From NCBI GenBank assembly GCA_951812925.1, contig OX638370.1:95060897-95124896 (forward strand): DNA of 64,000 bases, written 5' to 3'. The stretch comes from Calliopum simillimum. Taxonomy: Eukaryota > Arthropoda > Insecta > Diptera > Lauxaniidae. Below are positions 32,096-43,755 of this stretch, piece by piece (within the stretch, counting starts at the first letter, position 1; the number at the start of each line of letters is the position of its first letter). Under the pieces are notes generated by a model. The model did not search any database, was not told the DNA's origin, and saw nothing but the letters and a program-made list of their open reading frames with translations. The position numbers and the translations under genes were made by a program.

Positions 32096-34248
32096 CAATG
32101 AATATTTACAGTCATTATTTAGGTGGGCGAAGGTGCTGCTCACTTTGTTGATACTAACCTGCACGTCTTTATTTTTACACCGCCATGTGCTATTATGCTG
32201 TCCAGATAAGTGAATTAGCTCAACTCTGGATTCGACCGATCTTAAACTTTTTATGGTTATGTGGATTGACATGGTCTTTTTATTATAAACATACATATGT
32301 ACGAGTAAGTTAATATTCAGATTTGAATTCTGCGATTAGTCCAGTACAGAAATCACGTATGTTTGGTTACTTTTTCTTGTATTTGGTACACGGCCGAATA
32401 TTAAGTGCTTTTTGGTCAAATACAGCATTTTTTTGTTATTTTTAACTGCATTTAAAACAAAAGATTTCGGATATGAATAAACGAGTTTCAACGCAACTGT
32501 TCCTTAATTTTGCCTGAAATCAACATTTCTGAATCGTGCAGTACAGTAAAATTGTATTAAATCACATCTGAAAGAACCTTTAAAGAGAAGACTTTAACGT
32601 TGAACTTGCAACTGCATCTACCAAATGTTTTGGGTCTCGCCAATTAAATCAATCCCTTCACTCACTGCCCTATTCACACGTCAAAATCACACCTTTACAC
32701 AGAGTGCTAAACAACTTCAATCAACTAATTTAAATCAGACCCCCACCATCCCATGTCAATCAACAGAAGCTCTAACTCATTCAAAGACCAAAATGAATCA
32801 TGGTCTGACACGATGGCCACTGAAAAATCTGAATCTGAAAACTCGCACACACAAACAGAGTAAACAATTAAGTTGAAAGTGCAATGAGATAATGATTTAA
32901 GTGTTGCCGTTTTTTCGTGTCTTTTTTTTAACTCAAACCAATCGAAAATGAATAAACACACTAAAAGTAACAATCCAAATGTTATAAAATACAAGACAAA
33001 CAAAAATCTTTGGTTGCAATGCGCCGCACTAAACATCAAACGCCATCTGTCGTCAGTTTTCATTGTCAGTCTGTTGTTAGTTTTTGATTCCTGGCTAAGG
33101 TTGAGGGAAACCGAATCAACCGACCAACCTGTACAAAAAAGAAGATGAGGAAAAAAAAAAGAATGTTCTAAATAAACAAATGGCGCCGGCAACGTCGACT
33201 GAGTGACTGACAAACGTTGAAATTAAGAAAAAATAATTGAGCACCGTTCGGAGTGTGTGGAAGAAGCATCGCTGTCAAGTGCTGACATGGCTAATTATAG
33301 CTGTTAGCCAGTTGACTGTGTTTAGTTGCTTGATGGTCGGTTGCAACTTATGTTTGCTTAGTGGGTTGTTAGCCACAAATGCTGCTGACTAGCTGACTGA
33401 CTGACTGGCGGAAGAATGTGAACTCTCGATTGGTGGGTAGTTGCTTGTGGTATTGTCGCTGTCGTCATGTTTGATTTTTATGGCTTAACAATTGCATTTT
33501 ATAAATATTAATTTTCGGAATTAGGGGCATATTTTATTCGATTCTCAACTTCATCTGTTTATTGTTTTCAAAAATATACTCTGAAAATATTGGGTATCTT
33601 CGAAATACTATACATCCATTTTAATGCTCTAATTTTTGTTTTTTTTTAGAAGTAATTGATTTAATTGCACATTTGTTGCACTCTGCACACAATTGCAATT
33701 GCTGTGCCAGTGCATTGTAATTTATTCCGCACACAGCCAGCAATTGTATAAAGTAAACAAAGGCTGCAAGACTGCCTGCAAATTTTCAAAACTAATCTAA
33801 TTTCTTGAAGCTTTAAAACCAATTTGATCACCAATTTAAACCCACGGCAAGAACCGTACAGTGCAATTAGTTTTTTGATTCGTTAACTTTGAGTTGTTTG
33901 TGTAACAATCGATTTAGTTCTTTTCTTTGCTTTATGTTAGGCTTAACCCACTAGCAGCCGAATATTCAAATTTGTCTATTTTGTAAAATTTTTATTGATC
34001 GCCACAAATATAGTCTTATACTTTACTAGGTTGTTCAATAAGTTTTGCGGTTCGATTAGAGAGAGCTTTGCTACTAGCTTAAATTTTTTTTTTTTGTTAT
34101 GTTGGTACATTCTTCATATGAACGTTGTAAAGGCGAAAGTCGCCTACTCGTTTTCGCCCCACATATTTTTTTTGAAGCTACAACGAAGCTGCAGCATCCT
34201 TTATTTTATTTTATATTTGAATCTTTACTTTATGTTTTCATTCATTAA
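32096..34248. other. Non-coding DNA, nothing recognised
   Basis: 32590-33450 is somewhat less AT-rich and contains ORFs on both strands (83 codons at 32625 plus, 162 codons at 32725-33213 minus). The minus ORF is Ser/Leu/Phe-rich with no domain I know and its start context is weak; I do not call it a gene. GACTGACTGACTGGCGG near 33395 is a short simple repeat. Confidence 0.35.
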
Positions 34249-34251
34249 TTA

Positions 34252-35304
34252 CACTGGTCTACACGATTTTCGACTGGAGCAACCAAATAGTGTTCCTTAA
34301 GTTATTTGGTGCGCTGAATTCGAATCTGCAATCGGTTTTTCTCTATCAGGTCAGGTTTTGGAAATAATCGACCTTTTCAATTTTTGAGGTTATAGCTCCA
34401 TTTTTTCGAACATATTTGAGAAACCCAATTTTAATCGAATATATTTTTATACTATTATAGAGAAAAAATCTTAGACTTTCAACAAGTACACCAATATCTA
34501 AGATCCGATTCAAATTGGCTGAGTTATAGCAACGAAAAGTTCATTTTTATAGTAGTTTTTTACACTTTTTCGTGTTTAAGCCAAATTAAACACGGTTTTT
34601 TTGCCAGTAGCTTATACAAATACATATTTTTTATATTTTAGTTCAATAGTGTATATAATTGCAAATATTTGAAGTTCAATTTTAGCAAAATCGGATCATT
34701 TTTTAAAAAGTAATTAAGGTTTTAGTGAAATAACACCATTTCTATTTTGATAGAAAAACTGAATTTTTTCAACAAAAATAATTTGTCTTTTCTATGAAAA
34801 TAGAAATGGTCTTATTTCACTAAAACCTTAATAACTTTTTAAAAAATGATCCGATTTTTCTTAAATTGAACTTAAAATATTTGCAATTAAATACACTATT
34901 GAATTAAAATATAAAAAATATATATTTATATAAGCTACTGGCAAAAAAACCATGTTTACTTTGGCTTAAACACGAAAAAGTGTAAAAAACAACTATAAAA
35001 ATGAACTTTTCGTTGCTATAACTCAGCCAATTTGATTTGGATCTTAGATATTGGCACATTTGTTGAAAGCGTGAGAATTTTTCTCTATAAAAGTGTAAAA
35101 ACATATTCGATTGAAATTGGGTTTCTCAAAATATGTTCGAAAAAATGGAGCTATAACCTCAAAAATCGAAAAGGTCGATTATCTCCAAAACCTGACCTGA
35201 TAGAGAAAAACCGATTGCAGATTCAAATTCAGCGCACCAAAATTACTTAAAAAACATCATCCTCTACTCCAGTCGAAATTTTTTCCGAAATTTGTCGACC
35301 AGTG
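34252..35304. mobile_element. CACTGGTC-ended foldback element, 1,053 bp
   Basis: Ends CACTGGTCTAC and GTCGACCAGTG. TTA flanks both (34249-34251; 35305-35307), a 3-bp duplication as in CACTA-like/CMC superfamily elements, although three AT bases are weak evidence. Long arms pair through TCGACCTTTTCAATTTTTGA, GAGGTTATAGCTCCATTTTT, TCGAACATATTTGAGAAACC, TATAACTCAGCCAATTTGA, TTTAAGCCAAA and GCCAGTAGCTTAT, meeting near 34770 (TTTCTATTTTGATAG / TATGAAAATAGAAATGG). No ORF. Confidence 0.85.
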
Positions 35305-35307
35305 TTA

Positions 35308-35743
35308 TTGTTTATTTTTACTATTGCAAATTGCAAGTACCTGGATTAAAGTTTAAAACTTATATAAACCTTGAATTAAAATTTATTAAATCTAAGATAA
35401 ATGTACATCAGAATGTAACATAGTATTAAGAATAGTAGTAAATTAGTAGTAGATTACGTTTCGCACGCGGTGGTCGTATTTTACCAGTGGTGGCCCTGCC
35501 ATAGAAGTGGATTACGAAACAGCTGATTTTCGTTCCACACAAAGAATAATGTGGAATGAAAACCTGTATAAATTCAATAGCGCAATCAAAAACTTGTTCA
35601 GTCGTCGCCAGCCGCCGTAAAAACAACTTCGCCAGCACCAGCAACAAGAAAACAGCAGTAGAAAAGGTAAATTTGACTTTACTTACAAAGTGGTTTTTTT
35701 TTTCATACGAGTGGGAAATTGTACATGTGAATGGTTACTGCAC
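35308..35743. other. Non-coding; GC-richer patch at 35450-35640
   Basis: TTGTTCAGTCGTCGCCAGCC near 35595 contains an initiator-like TCAGTC, and GAAAAGGTAAATTT near 35663 would fit a splice donor. With no coding exon this could equally be retrotransposon sequence adjoining the possible LTR that follows. Confidence 0.25.
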
Positions 35744-36360
35744 TGTGCCGTAACATTCATGTATACAGCCGAAAGACCCGTCGTGGCCAAAGGCCGAAAA
35801 CCTTAGAACTCTCTGCATTGTGCCGAAGTTCAAGTTTCTCGCCCTTGCCGACATAACGCCCCACACCACAGAGACAGTGATCGAGACAAGTGTGTGTATA
35901 CTACAGTGGTTGCTGCATTCGTGCCGCTCCTCTCATGTATACAACCACTGCATACGGCGTACTTGAGAGTCGGAATTGTGATAGCTATTTGCAATCTACA
36001 AGTAGTTCTGACGCTCACTCTCTCTTTTGCAGCGTGGCGACCGTCAAAAACTGGTGACGACGACAAGGAGGGGAATTTTTATGTGAGAGCCACGACAAAA
36101 GTGTTAGAGTTGCTCACATACAAAGACCCACGAACGCTGCGTTCGTATATCGAGATTTGCGCAACATACCGACATCTGTGTAGGTATACGCAAAAATCCT
36201 CGATCTGCCACCGCACGATGCTCCCGCATACTACGATACAAGAAGCAGCGACACAGCAACATCAGCAGCAGTATCGACAGCGCGCCTCTGTGACATCCCC
36301 CTGCAAGCCGACCGACGGGCACCACCGCGAGCGTAAATAGAACAAAGACAGTGAAACAAT
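35744..36360 (+). mobile_element. Possible LTR end, primer-binding site and leader of an LTR retrotransposon
   Basis: TGGCGACCGTCA at 36036 matches at nearly every base the primer-binding site expected for tRNA-Arg(UCG) (TGGCGACCGTGAC), used by the 412/mdg1 group of Ty3-type elements. It follows TTTTGCA, a fitting LTR 3' end, three bases upstream. A candidate LTR would then run from a TG such as TGTGCCGTAACATTC (35744) to 36033. The sequence after the site is GC-richer and ends in A-rich DNA near 36370. No gag/pol frame and no second LTR are seen, so the copy is truncated or solitary. The 148-codon ORF at 35894-36340 crosses this boundary and is probably chance. Confidence 0.35.
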
Positions 36361-36760
36361 ATCGTGAATAAACGGAAAAAAAAAAATAAAATTGAACGAT
36401 TCCGTCTCTTTATTTTTTTTTTTTTGTCTCTTCGGTTTCTGTGTTTCGTTCCCCTGTTGTTGTAGGCTAATGGTGCTGCAAATACAAATTTTGTGTAACC
36501 GAACCCTGGACACCGGCGAGTATACCCCGGCGTAAAAAGTTCGTTACAACGTATAAGAAGTTTTATTTCAATCTGTCGATTCTTTCTTTGTTTACAAATG
36601 AGAATCAGCAAGAGCATTTTTGGGATATTTTTCATACTAAAATGACCACCGAAATCAACAATTAGGAAAAAAAAAATTAAAAAATCAACTTTATAGGTCC
36701 AGAACTTTGCGAAATGCATTTGAACTCTATAAAGCAAAAACATTTCTCAAAAGCTTATAC
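36361..36760. other. Non-coding; strong GC hairpin near 36495-36548
   Basis: TGTAACCGAACCCTGGACAC, CGGCG, AGTATACCC and CGGCG then GTTCGTTACA form an inverted structure (TGTAAC-GAAC at the base, CGCCGGGG-like core). On the minus strand it starts TGTAACGAAC, as an LTR might. Function unknown. Confidence 0.4.
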
Positions 36761-36763
36761 GTA

Positions 36764-37661
36764 GAGTAGAACGGGGTAATGTCGTGCAGGGGGTAATGTC
36801 GTGCACAGGCTGTTTTAGCCCAAGGAATTGAATGATTTACCAACTGTTCGTAAGGTAGGGACATGCTGACCTACTGAGCTTATGCATATAATACTAGCAA
36901 TTTTCACCAGTTCGTCTCTACAGAGTAACCTTTTTTTCAAAAAGTACGCTTTCGGGACGATAAAAGTGTTTTTTCATCGGGTCAGAAAAATAATTTTCCT
37001 TGCGGGAAAATATACAAGGTAAGTGATTTCTGAAACGAAATATCCTGCCAAAGAAAAGAAGTATTTGATTTCCAAAAAAATTTTGGGCTTCACCGAGTTA
37101 TCGAAGTTGACCTTTAAAACGAACATTGGGGTAATGTCGTGCACATTCACTTATACAAACGCAATTTCTCGCTACAAAAATGTTGTTACACATGGATGTA
37201 ACCAATGAAATTATCTTTCGATCGGATACTTACTCGTTGCATTCGCTTGAGATGTACGGCTTTACGAGCATGTCAAAGTTGAGTGCACGGTATTGCCCCG
37301 TTCTACTCTTCACAACATATTATGTACTTCACACTTGTATAATAATGAATAAATACATGATAATACTAAATCTCCTCTAATAGAACCACTACCTATCATT
37401 TCTCACACATTTTGGTACCTTTACTATACTTGGAAAACAATGCACGACATAACCCCATAAATTTTGAGGGGGGTAATGTCGTGCACATTTTTTTTTTCTT
37501 CACTTACACAAACACAATTTCTCGCTACACAAATGTTGTTACACATGGATGTAACCAATGAAATTATCTTTCGATCGGATGCTTATTCGTCGCATTCGCT
37601 TGAGATGTACGGCTTTACGAGCATGTCAAAGTTGAAAGCACGACATTGCCCCGTTCTACTC
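36764..37661. mobile_element. TA-flanked element with GGGGTAATGTCGTGCAC motif
   Basis: GAGTAGAACGGGGTAATGTC (left) matches the complement of CATTGCCCCGTTCTACTC (right), and TA borders both (36762-36763; 37662-37663), as in Tc1/mariner-type MITEs. Inside, GGGGTAATGTCGTGCA occurs near 36774, 36790, 37130 and 37468, and inverted at 37441. A ~200-bp block (CACATGGATGTAACCAATGA, TTATCTTTCGATCGGAT, GAGATGTACGGCTTTACGAG) is present twice, at 37130-37315 and 37465-37660. No transposase. Confidence 0.8.
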
Positions 37662-37663
37662 TA

Positions 37664-38019
37664 CAATTAACTAAAAATTTCTCATAGAAGTTTTCTCTAA
37701 GACGCTGGGGTGACCCAATGAATTTTTTTTTAAAACAAGTCAGAAAATTAGTTTTTACATTTGTACCCCTTTGGGTGCAATTTTTTGTTATTCTAGGCAT
37801 CCTCTATCACCTCACAGATGCTTCGTAGCCTTATGCGGCGTAATAAAGAAATTTATGACAAATAAATTATAAAAAAATGGAAAAATAGGCAAAAAAGCAA
37901 TTCGGCCAATTTTTATTCAGTTTGATATAACTTTTCCATTTCATAATCGATTTTCTTAAATAGTAACTTATTTTCTTTACAAATACTATACATAGACCAT
38001 GACACAAAAGAACAAAATG
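37664..38019. other. Non-coding, nothing recognised
   Basis: AT-rich spacer; no repeats or ORFs of note. Confidence 0.4.
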
Positions 38020-38645
38020 AATTTTTTTCGAAAATGGGCCCAAATCGGTCACTGAGAGGAGTCGGGGACGTTTCTGGTCATGTCCAAAATATATTCTCGA
38101 TTGGTGCAATAAAATTTTGTTTAGAAAACAGGTCCAAATCGGTCACTCAGAGGGGTCACGGACGTCTCTGGTCATGTCCAAAATCTTTTTTCGTCCTTTC
38201 CCCATCGATTTGTGCAATAAAATTCTTTTCCAAAAATGGGCCCAAATCGGTCACTAAGAGGGGTCGGGGACGCCTCTGGTCATATCCAAAAACTATTTTC
38301 GACCTTTTCCCATCGATTGGTGCAATAAATTTTTTTTTTCAAAAATGGTCCTAAATCAATCACTTGGAGGGGTCGGGGACGTCTCTGGTCATATCCAAAA
38401 TCCATTTTCGATCTTTTCCCATCGATTGGTGGAGTACATTTCTTTTAGAATCGGTCACTTAGAGGGGTCGGGGACGCTTCTGGTCATGTCCAAAGTCTAT
38501 TTCCGACCTTTACCCCAATCGATTTGTGCAATAAAATATTTTTTACAAAAAAGGGCACAAAACGGTCACTTCGAGGACCTGGAGTCAACTGTGGTTGTGG
38601 CCAAAATATATTTTCGACCTTTCCCCATGGATTGGTGAAAAAAAA
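38020..38645. repeat. ~105-bp tandem satellite, six units
   Basis: Markers CCCAAATCGGTCACT, AGAGGGGTCGGGGACG, TCTCTGGTCATGTCCAAAAT, CCCATCGATTGGTGCAATAA recur in order with starts near 38038, 38131, 38238, 38349, 38449 and 38555. The last unit is more diverged. Overlapping ORFs 38034-38354 and 38345-38638 are the repeat translated; indels between units shift the frame. Confidence 0.92.
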
Positions 38646-38894
38646 AGAAAAATTTCACAAAAAATAGGCTCAACACGATCACAAAAATTTTTCCGTGATC
38701 GAAGATTTTATCCTCAAACAATTGAATCGCACTCACTCATTCGTTCGCTCGTGTGCAAGGGCGACAAAATTAGATTGAAAAACTCGCGCTCGTGTGTAAA
38801 CTCATAAATATAGCTCAATGAGCGTTCATAAATGGAAATTTTCGAATTCTGATGTAAGGCATAACAAGGCATTTTTTTTTCGTGTGGGACACTA
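38646..38894. other. Non-coding, nothing recognised
   Basis: Mixed sequence with TCACTCATTCGTTCGCTCG. No gene. Confidence 0.35.
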
Positions 38895-39470
38895 CCTTAC
38901 AGGCAAACGGACTAGTTCAAGTGTAGTTCATTAACTAATCCTCTACTAACCAGTTCTAGTCTGACTTCAATCCCTTTTTCATACAAGCAACTGTTCTTTT
39001 TTATGTATTGATGTCCTACGAAATTTCAACTGTCCCCTTCTGAATTACATTTACACCAGTCCGCGGCTAGTTGTGGTGTGAAGCAGCCTTTTAACAACTA
39101 GTCTTCAACCAGTGGTTTCGCGTGTAGTCAACCCATAGTAATACTTTCTTTTTTTTTTTGATTTGAGTTTATATTTTCTTAAAATAAAGTAAACATAATT
39201 AACAACATTAACAAAAATTATTTCATTAATTTCATTTTTTCCATAATTTAGTTTGACACACAATTCAAGTGACACAGAACACAATATACACATTTCAAAG
39301 CAAAAACGAAAATTGTATTTTGTTTTCGTTACGATACAAATTTATTTGCCCCTACAAACTAAAAACTAATATCGAACTGGCCCCCACTGCATCCCTTTTT
39401 CACTAGTTTCGGGCTAGTACTAAGCGTGAACTAGTATTTTTTGTAGACTGTCTCATATTTTTACTGCAGG
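38895..39470. mobile_element. CTGCAG-ended ACTAGT-rich element, copy 2
   Basis: Same order as 22080-22439: GGCAAACGGACTAGTTCAAG, CATACAAGCAACTGTTCTTT, ATTTACACCAGTCCGCGGC, TTTATTTGCCCCTA, TTTTCACTAGTTTCGGGCTA, GTAGACTGTCTCATATTTTT and ACTGCAGGG. It is longer by about 210 bp in the middle. The left CTGCAG is mutated to TTACAGG. Confidence 0.72.
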
Positions 39471-42400
39471 GTAGGTAACGATGGGTTAAGTACTTACAAT
39501 TATTTTCGTATTGTGTTGCACTGCATTTTTTATGTAGCGCGTGCTGCATTAGTGAAAATTTTCATGCAACTGGCGACTATTTATCTATGTATCTGTGTGC
39601 ATTGAAGTCATTTATGCGCAATCGTAGCGGTAAATGCAGTGTGTTTGTATGTGTGTGTGTGTGGCTCTGTGTGACTGTTGTCGTCTGTCTATACACGACG
39701 AGTATGCAACTGGAGCAAGATCATTTATTTGCATTGTTAAGCTTTGGTGGATTAGCATATCTTAACTTTAATTTGGAGCGAGTAAAGTGCACAATTGTGT
39801 TGTTGTTGTTTGTTGTAGCCTTTGGCTTTGACTGAGAGTCTTGCGGGCATTAAATTTAGTGCGCTGCTTTCAAAAAAAAAAAAAAAAGCAGGAAGTCAAA
39901 CGATTTATAATGCTGCATCTGCATTTGCATTCATATGTAGATGGGGAGGTAGATTTTATATTTAATCAAATTGCACTTATATGCGAGTTATGGTAGTGGA
40001 CTTTTTTTATTTGAAATGAAATTTGAAAATTTTACTTATAATTAGTAAGCGTGGATATGTATATGGGCACATATTGAAAAAATGAAACGTCCGACATGAA
40101 ATTATGGAATTAATACGCGACGGTTATAAAGCAAGTATATTTTTTAACTGAATTTGAGACTATCAAGAAAAACAAAAACTTTAATATAGCTGCGTAATAG
40201 CTTTCGTAAACTCGTTCTATTATTTCACGTCGCATTGGACGTTAAACTTTTCAAAATAAAAGTTTTTATTTAATATGCCATTTGTAATGGCGTGATTTTC
40301 TTTAACTAACAATTTTCTTTTCATAATTAATTGTATTGCGACAGTGTCTGGGTAGTTTAGATTTCATGACACACAATCACTTTTATAAAACAACAACATA
40401 TGTTGCCATTCACACCTGCGAACCTACGAACAAAAAAAACAAAACTTTTGATTTGACACAAAGGCAGCCACATTTGACACGTTAAGCAACATTTTCAAAT
40501 GTGACGAGACCGACGATTGTGTACCATCATAAATTAACACAAATTTTGTGAATAATGAAACCGAACAAAGACGGGCGCTGGCTTACTACGTAGTATGCCA
40601 ACAAAATACCAAATGCTAGGTTAGGTACTATTAGTTGTCACCTACTGCCTTGTTCGTTCTCTTTTTCGAAGTCGCCTTAAAAGCCTTAATTATCTATAAG
40701 TAATAGTTTAGAAAAGCAAAACTATTCACGCATTTACATAGACCCATCCATCCTTCCATCCATCTATCCGCCCGTGTGCGTGTCCCAGTCTAATGACCTC
40801 TCCCTAGTGTTACTTGTACGCCTTGATACCCCCTATCAAAGTTTAACCTGCTGCGCGTACCAAAAAGCCGGACGCAATGTTGACAATGAATTATTATTTG
40901 TTAAGCGAGAGCGTCGTTCGTTCCCTCACACACGCGTGCCGCGAAACATTGAAGCGCCGCACAGCACTGGCACCTTTCAAAAAAGGTGCCACAGAACATG
41001 CGAACTTTAAGCTGCTGCTTTTCTTCTTTGCAAAAGTGGGAAATCTCGTCATCGTAGCCCACGCAAAGTAGCTGCTACACACAACACAAGTTGCATGTTC
41101 ACCGATACATACGCACATACACACACACACATACAGTCATCAAGTGTACCTACATATTGTATCATCAGTCAGAGCGCGCTCCGTCAGTGAAGGTTCTAAA
41201 TCTTTTGGTTAACATTTTGCTTGTTGAGTGTCAAACTCAAGTTATTGCAAATTGTCACATAAACAGTGCAGGGGCTTGGGGACGCCCTGACATGCATTGT
41301 CGTTTGTTTCGTAGGATTTTTCGCTAACGTTGTAGGTCGTATGTCGTGGACGCGGGTGCTTAAGATAACTTGTTAACTTGGCTAAGATCTTTAAGTATGT
41401 TTTAGCGTTGTTGTAGTATTTGAAGAGGAGTAATGTTTGGTTGAAAGTAGTGCTGTTACTAACATGAGTTTTCATGTTGTCAATTGCGGTTAAGTTGGTG
41501 GAACAGGTATTTTGTCATTTGTTGCAAAAAAAAAAAAAAAAATCAATGGGCTTGTCATTATAATTGTCTTGACAGGTGGAAACAAACCACAAGATTATCT
41601 TTCCATTCAATCAATGTTGATTATGCACTTATTTTTTTTTTTTTTATTATTATTATTTTCTTAAACCCATTCTTGTGGTAATTTGCTTCAATTCAGCTTT
41701 TTTAACATGTTTTTTCTTCTTCTTGAACTATGGTAATTACTTGTGTTGCAAAATAAATTCATCAATTCATACTTGCGACTTCATTTAATCATGCGAGTTC
41801 TTACGAGTGCCATAAACTGAACAATATTCTGTTGCAGATCATCTAAACTCTTCGATTCATCCCATCAACATGCCCGTCACCAATACTGCTCTTGCATACT
41901 TGTGTACTTTGTATACCCTAGGTATCTGTACACAGACTTTTCCTAACTCGTCCCCTTTGACTAGCTGTTGTCTTCGACTTTGTTCAACCATTTGCCAATT
42001 TACACATCTGTCACTGCTGTGATTGCTTGCACTATGACTTCGGATGACCACATTTCCTCCCACCTTGAAAACTCCGCTTCAATGCTTGACAACAAACCTT
42101 AGTTATAAGTAAGCGCAATATTTATCTATTTTCGCTATCGACTTCTGACTAGTACGGAAATGAGAATAGTTTCATTGTGAAAAATTCCAGACTCTCTCTA
42201 GCTGAGGGAAAGTGTATTTAGCTTTGTTGGTTCTGCCGTGGACTTCTCATTAAGTGACACAACCAGAAGTTGTGATGCTTCTCAAAAAACAAACTACTGT
42301 TAACACTGGTTTGGCGAATTGACATGCTCATTGGGAGGCCAACCCATATTGGAATGGATTTGAAGTCGATCAGTTTTGCCTAAAGTACACGCTTTTTGAC

Positions 42401-42563
42401 CTTATACTCAGAAAAAATAACTATAATTATAATAATAGAATTTGCTTTTATGCGAATCAATGAGTTTTTTTATTAAAAATAGTCAATGGGTACTATTATA
42501 GAATTAGAAAAAGGTTAAGATCCGGTAGCCAAAAGTCATCAAGCCTATAAAGCCTTTTGTGCT
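39471..42563. other. Non-coding DNA; scattered simple repeats
   Basis: 39640-39665 (TG)n; 41100-41140 (CA)n and ACATACGCACATAC; poly-A at 41526-41542. 40770-41110 is a GC-richer patch carrying small ORFs on both strands without domains. I see no gene, RNA or transposon ends. Confidence 0.35.
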
Positions 42564-43234
42564 AATTAGAAGTCAGTCCATAGGCGCATTATATTAATGA
42601 ATGTCAGTATGTCTTTTAGGGAAAGCGACCACTATCGAATTAGAGTGGTAAGCGATAGAAAAGTAGTGAAGTCTGTGTCTTTCTAAACTGTTACAGTGAC
42701 ACAGAATATGTTCTGCTGTTTTCTCTTCTTCATAACAGAATCTAAAAAATTCATCCTCGACTAATCGCATGTTGGAGAGATGCTTCTATGCTCTTGGCAT
42801 AAATGGTTTTGATTTTCTGTGGCCCGGGGTATCTTCTCAGCATTTTGAACTTTTCTTTTAAGGTTCTATTGAAAATAATTAACACACAAAGATCTAAGAT
42901 CTAATTATAACAAAATTTTATTTCGGAATGATTTTCAGAAAACGAAAAAACTAAAACATAAAATCAAAAGCATATAAAATGTGAAAAGCTAAAAATGAAA
43001 AGGTATTTTTAAATACAGTACAAAATGAAAATTTAACAGGTTCAAATCAATAAAGCCCCAAGGCGCGCTGCAGAATGGAGTAGGACCTACAAATTGTGTT
43101 GATGGCACTTTCCTAGCAAGCTCATTTGCAGTTTCATTACATTCAATTCCACTGAATCCAAGTACCCAAATGAGGTGAACCTTATTTTGAGAGGAGAGTC
43201 TGATTAGTAGTTGAAGGCATGCCCAGAAAAACAA
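42564..43234 (-). pseudogene. 3' end of a non-LTR retrotransposon ORF2 (RNase H and zinc-knuckle parts)
   Basis: Minus strand. Near 43180-43080 the frame reads VHLIWVLGFSGIECNETANE, then LARKVPSTQFVGPTPFC: the RNase H signature of non-LTR elements (normally W-PGHSG-EGNE-AD-LAR, so conserved H and G positions are mutated). Further on, 42786-42668 reads KHLSNMRLVEDEFFRFC and EEEKTAEHILCHCNSL, the C-terminal CCHC-type knuckle of these polyproteins (C...H..C.C). A last piece, LKDILTFINIMRLWTDF then stop, ends at about 42564. The pieces lie in different frames separated by AT-rich decay near 42800-42990. The clade cannot be settled; having RNase H points to I/Loa/R1-like rather than RTE. Confidence 0.8.
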
Positions 43235-43239
43235 CGATG

Positions 43240-43624
43240 GTATTGTGAAGGAGTTTAATATACATATTTGAAGAGTTATTTTTCAAAAGGGCTTATTTCC
43301 AAAACGAGGCAATTTATATTAATTGTCTGATATTTTGTTAGAAATTAATAAAATTGGTCTCTGTTTTCACGAAAAGTTTACTTAATGGTGTAAAATTTAC
43401 GGCATTAATATAACAAAATGATATCACTCAAATAACCTATTATTATGCCACGTTATGTGTATGACATTAATTTTGCCACGTTTTGGAAATAAGCCCTTTT
43501 GAAAAATAACTCATCAATTTATTCCTCGATATCATGTACTTCCGCCTGAAATACTGAGTTTTCTTGGCTCATGCATGCAAATATAATTTTGTGCGGCATG
43601 ACCCCATATGCACCAGCTTTATTA
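43240..43624. other. Non-coding; TATGACATTA dispersed-repeat copy
   Basis: 43310-43480 parallels 8830-9000: GTTAGAAATTAATAAAAT, TTTTCACGAAAAGTTTACTT, GTGTAAAATTTACGGCATTA, then TATGACATTAATTTTGCC. Fossil element, ends not defined. Confidence 0.5.
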
Positions 43625-43755
43625 CCTTACACCTAGGGTATATTCACTTTGTCGTTCCGTTTGTGACGCAGAGAAGGCGTGGCAAGTATAGAAAAGTATA
43701 TATATTCTTGATCAACGTCTCCTCCTGAGTCGATATAGCCATGTCAGTCTGGCTG
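43625..43755 (-). repeat. Inverted relative of the terminal module at 47435-47565
   Basis: The reverse complement reads GACATGGCTATATCGACTCA, then AAGAATATATATACTTTTCT, CACGCC, CTCTGCGT-ACAAACGGA and AAAGTGAATATACCCT, matching the plus strand at 47435-47550 with few changes. It marks the end of a second copy of that compound repeat in opposite orientation; CCAGCCAGACTGACATGG keeps a trace of the CCAG tract. Confidence 0.85.

Noticed and set aside
32725..33213. 162-codon minus-strand ORF
   Set aside because: Composition is Ser/Leu/Phe-rich without motif; overlapped by plus-strand ORFs of similar quality; no splice or promoter context.
35590..35670. Core promoter with initiator and splice donor
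   Set aside because: TCAGTC and GGTAAAT words are short and common; no downstream element or coding exon supports a start site.
35894..36340. 148-codon plus-strand ORF in a GC-richer patch
   Set aside because: No recognisable domain; it crosses the probable LTR/primer-binding-site boundary and ends in low-complexity Gln/His/Arg-rich sequence.
38034..38638. Two ORFs of 97-106 codons in the 105-bp satellite
   Set aside because: Repeat translations whose frame is not kept between units.
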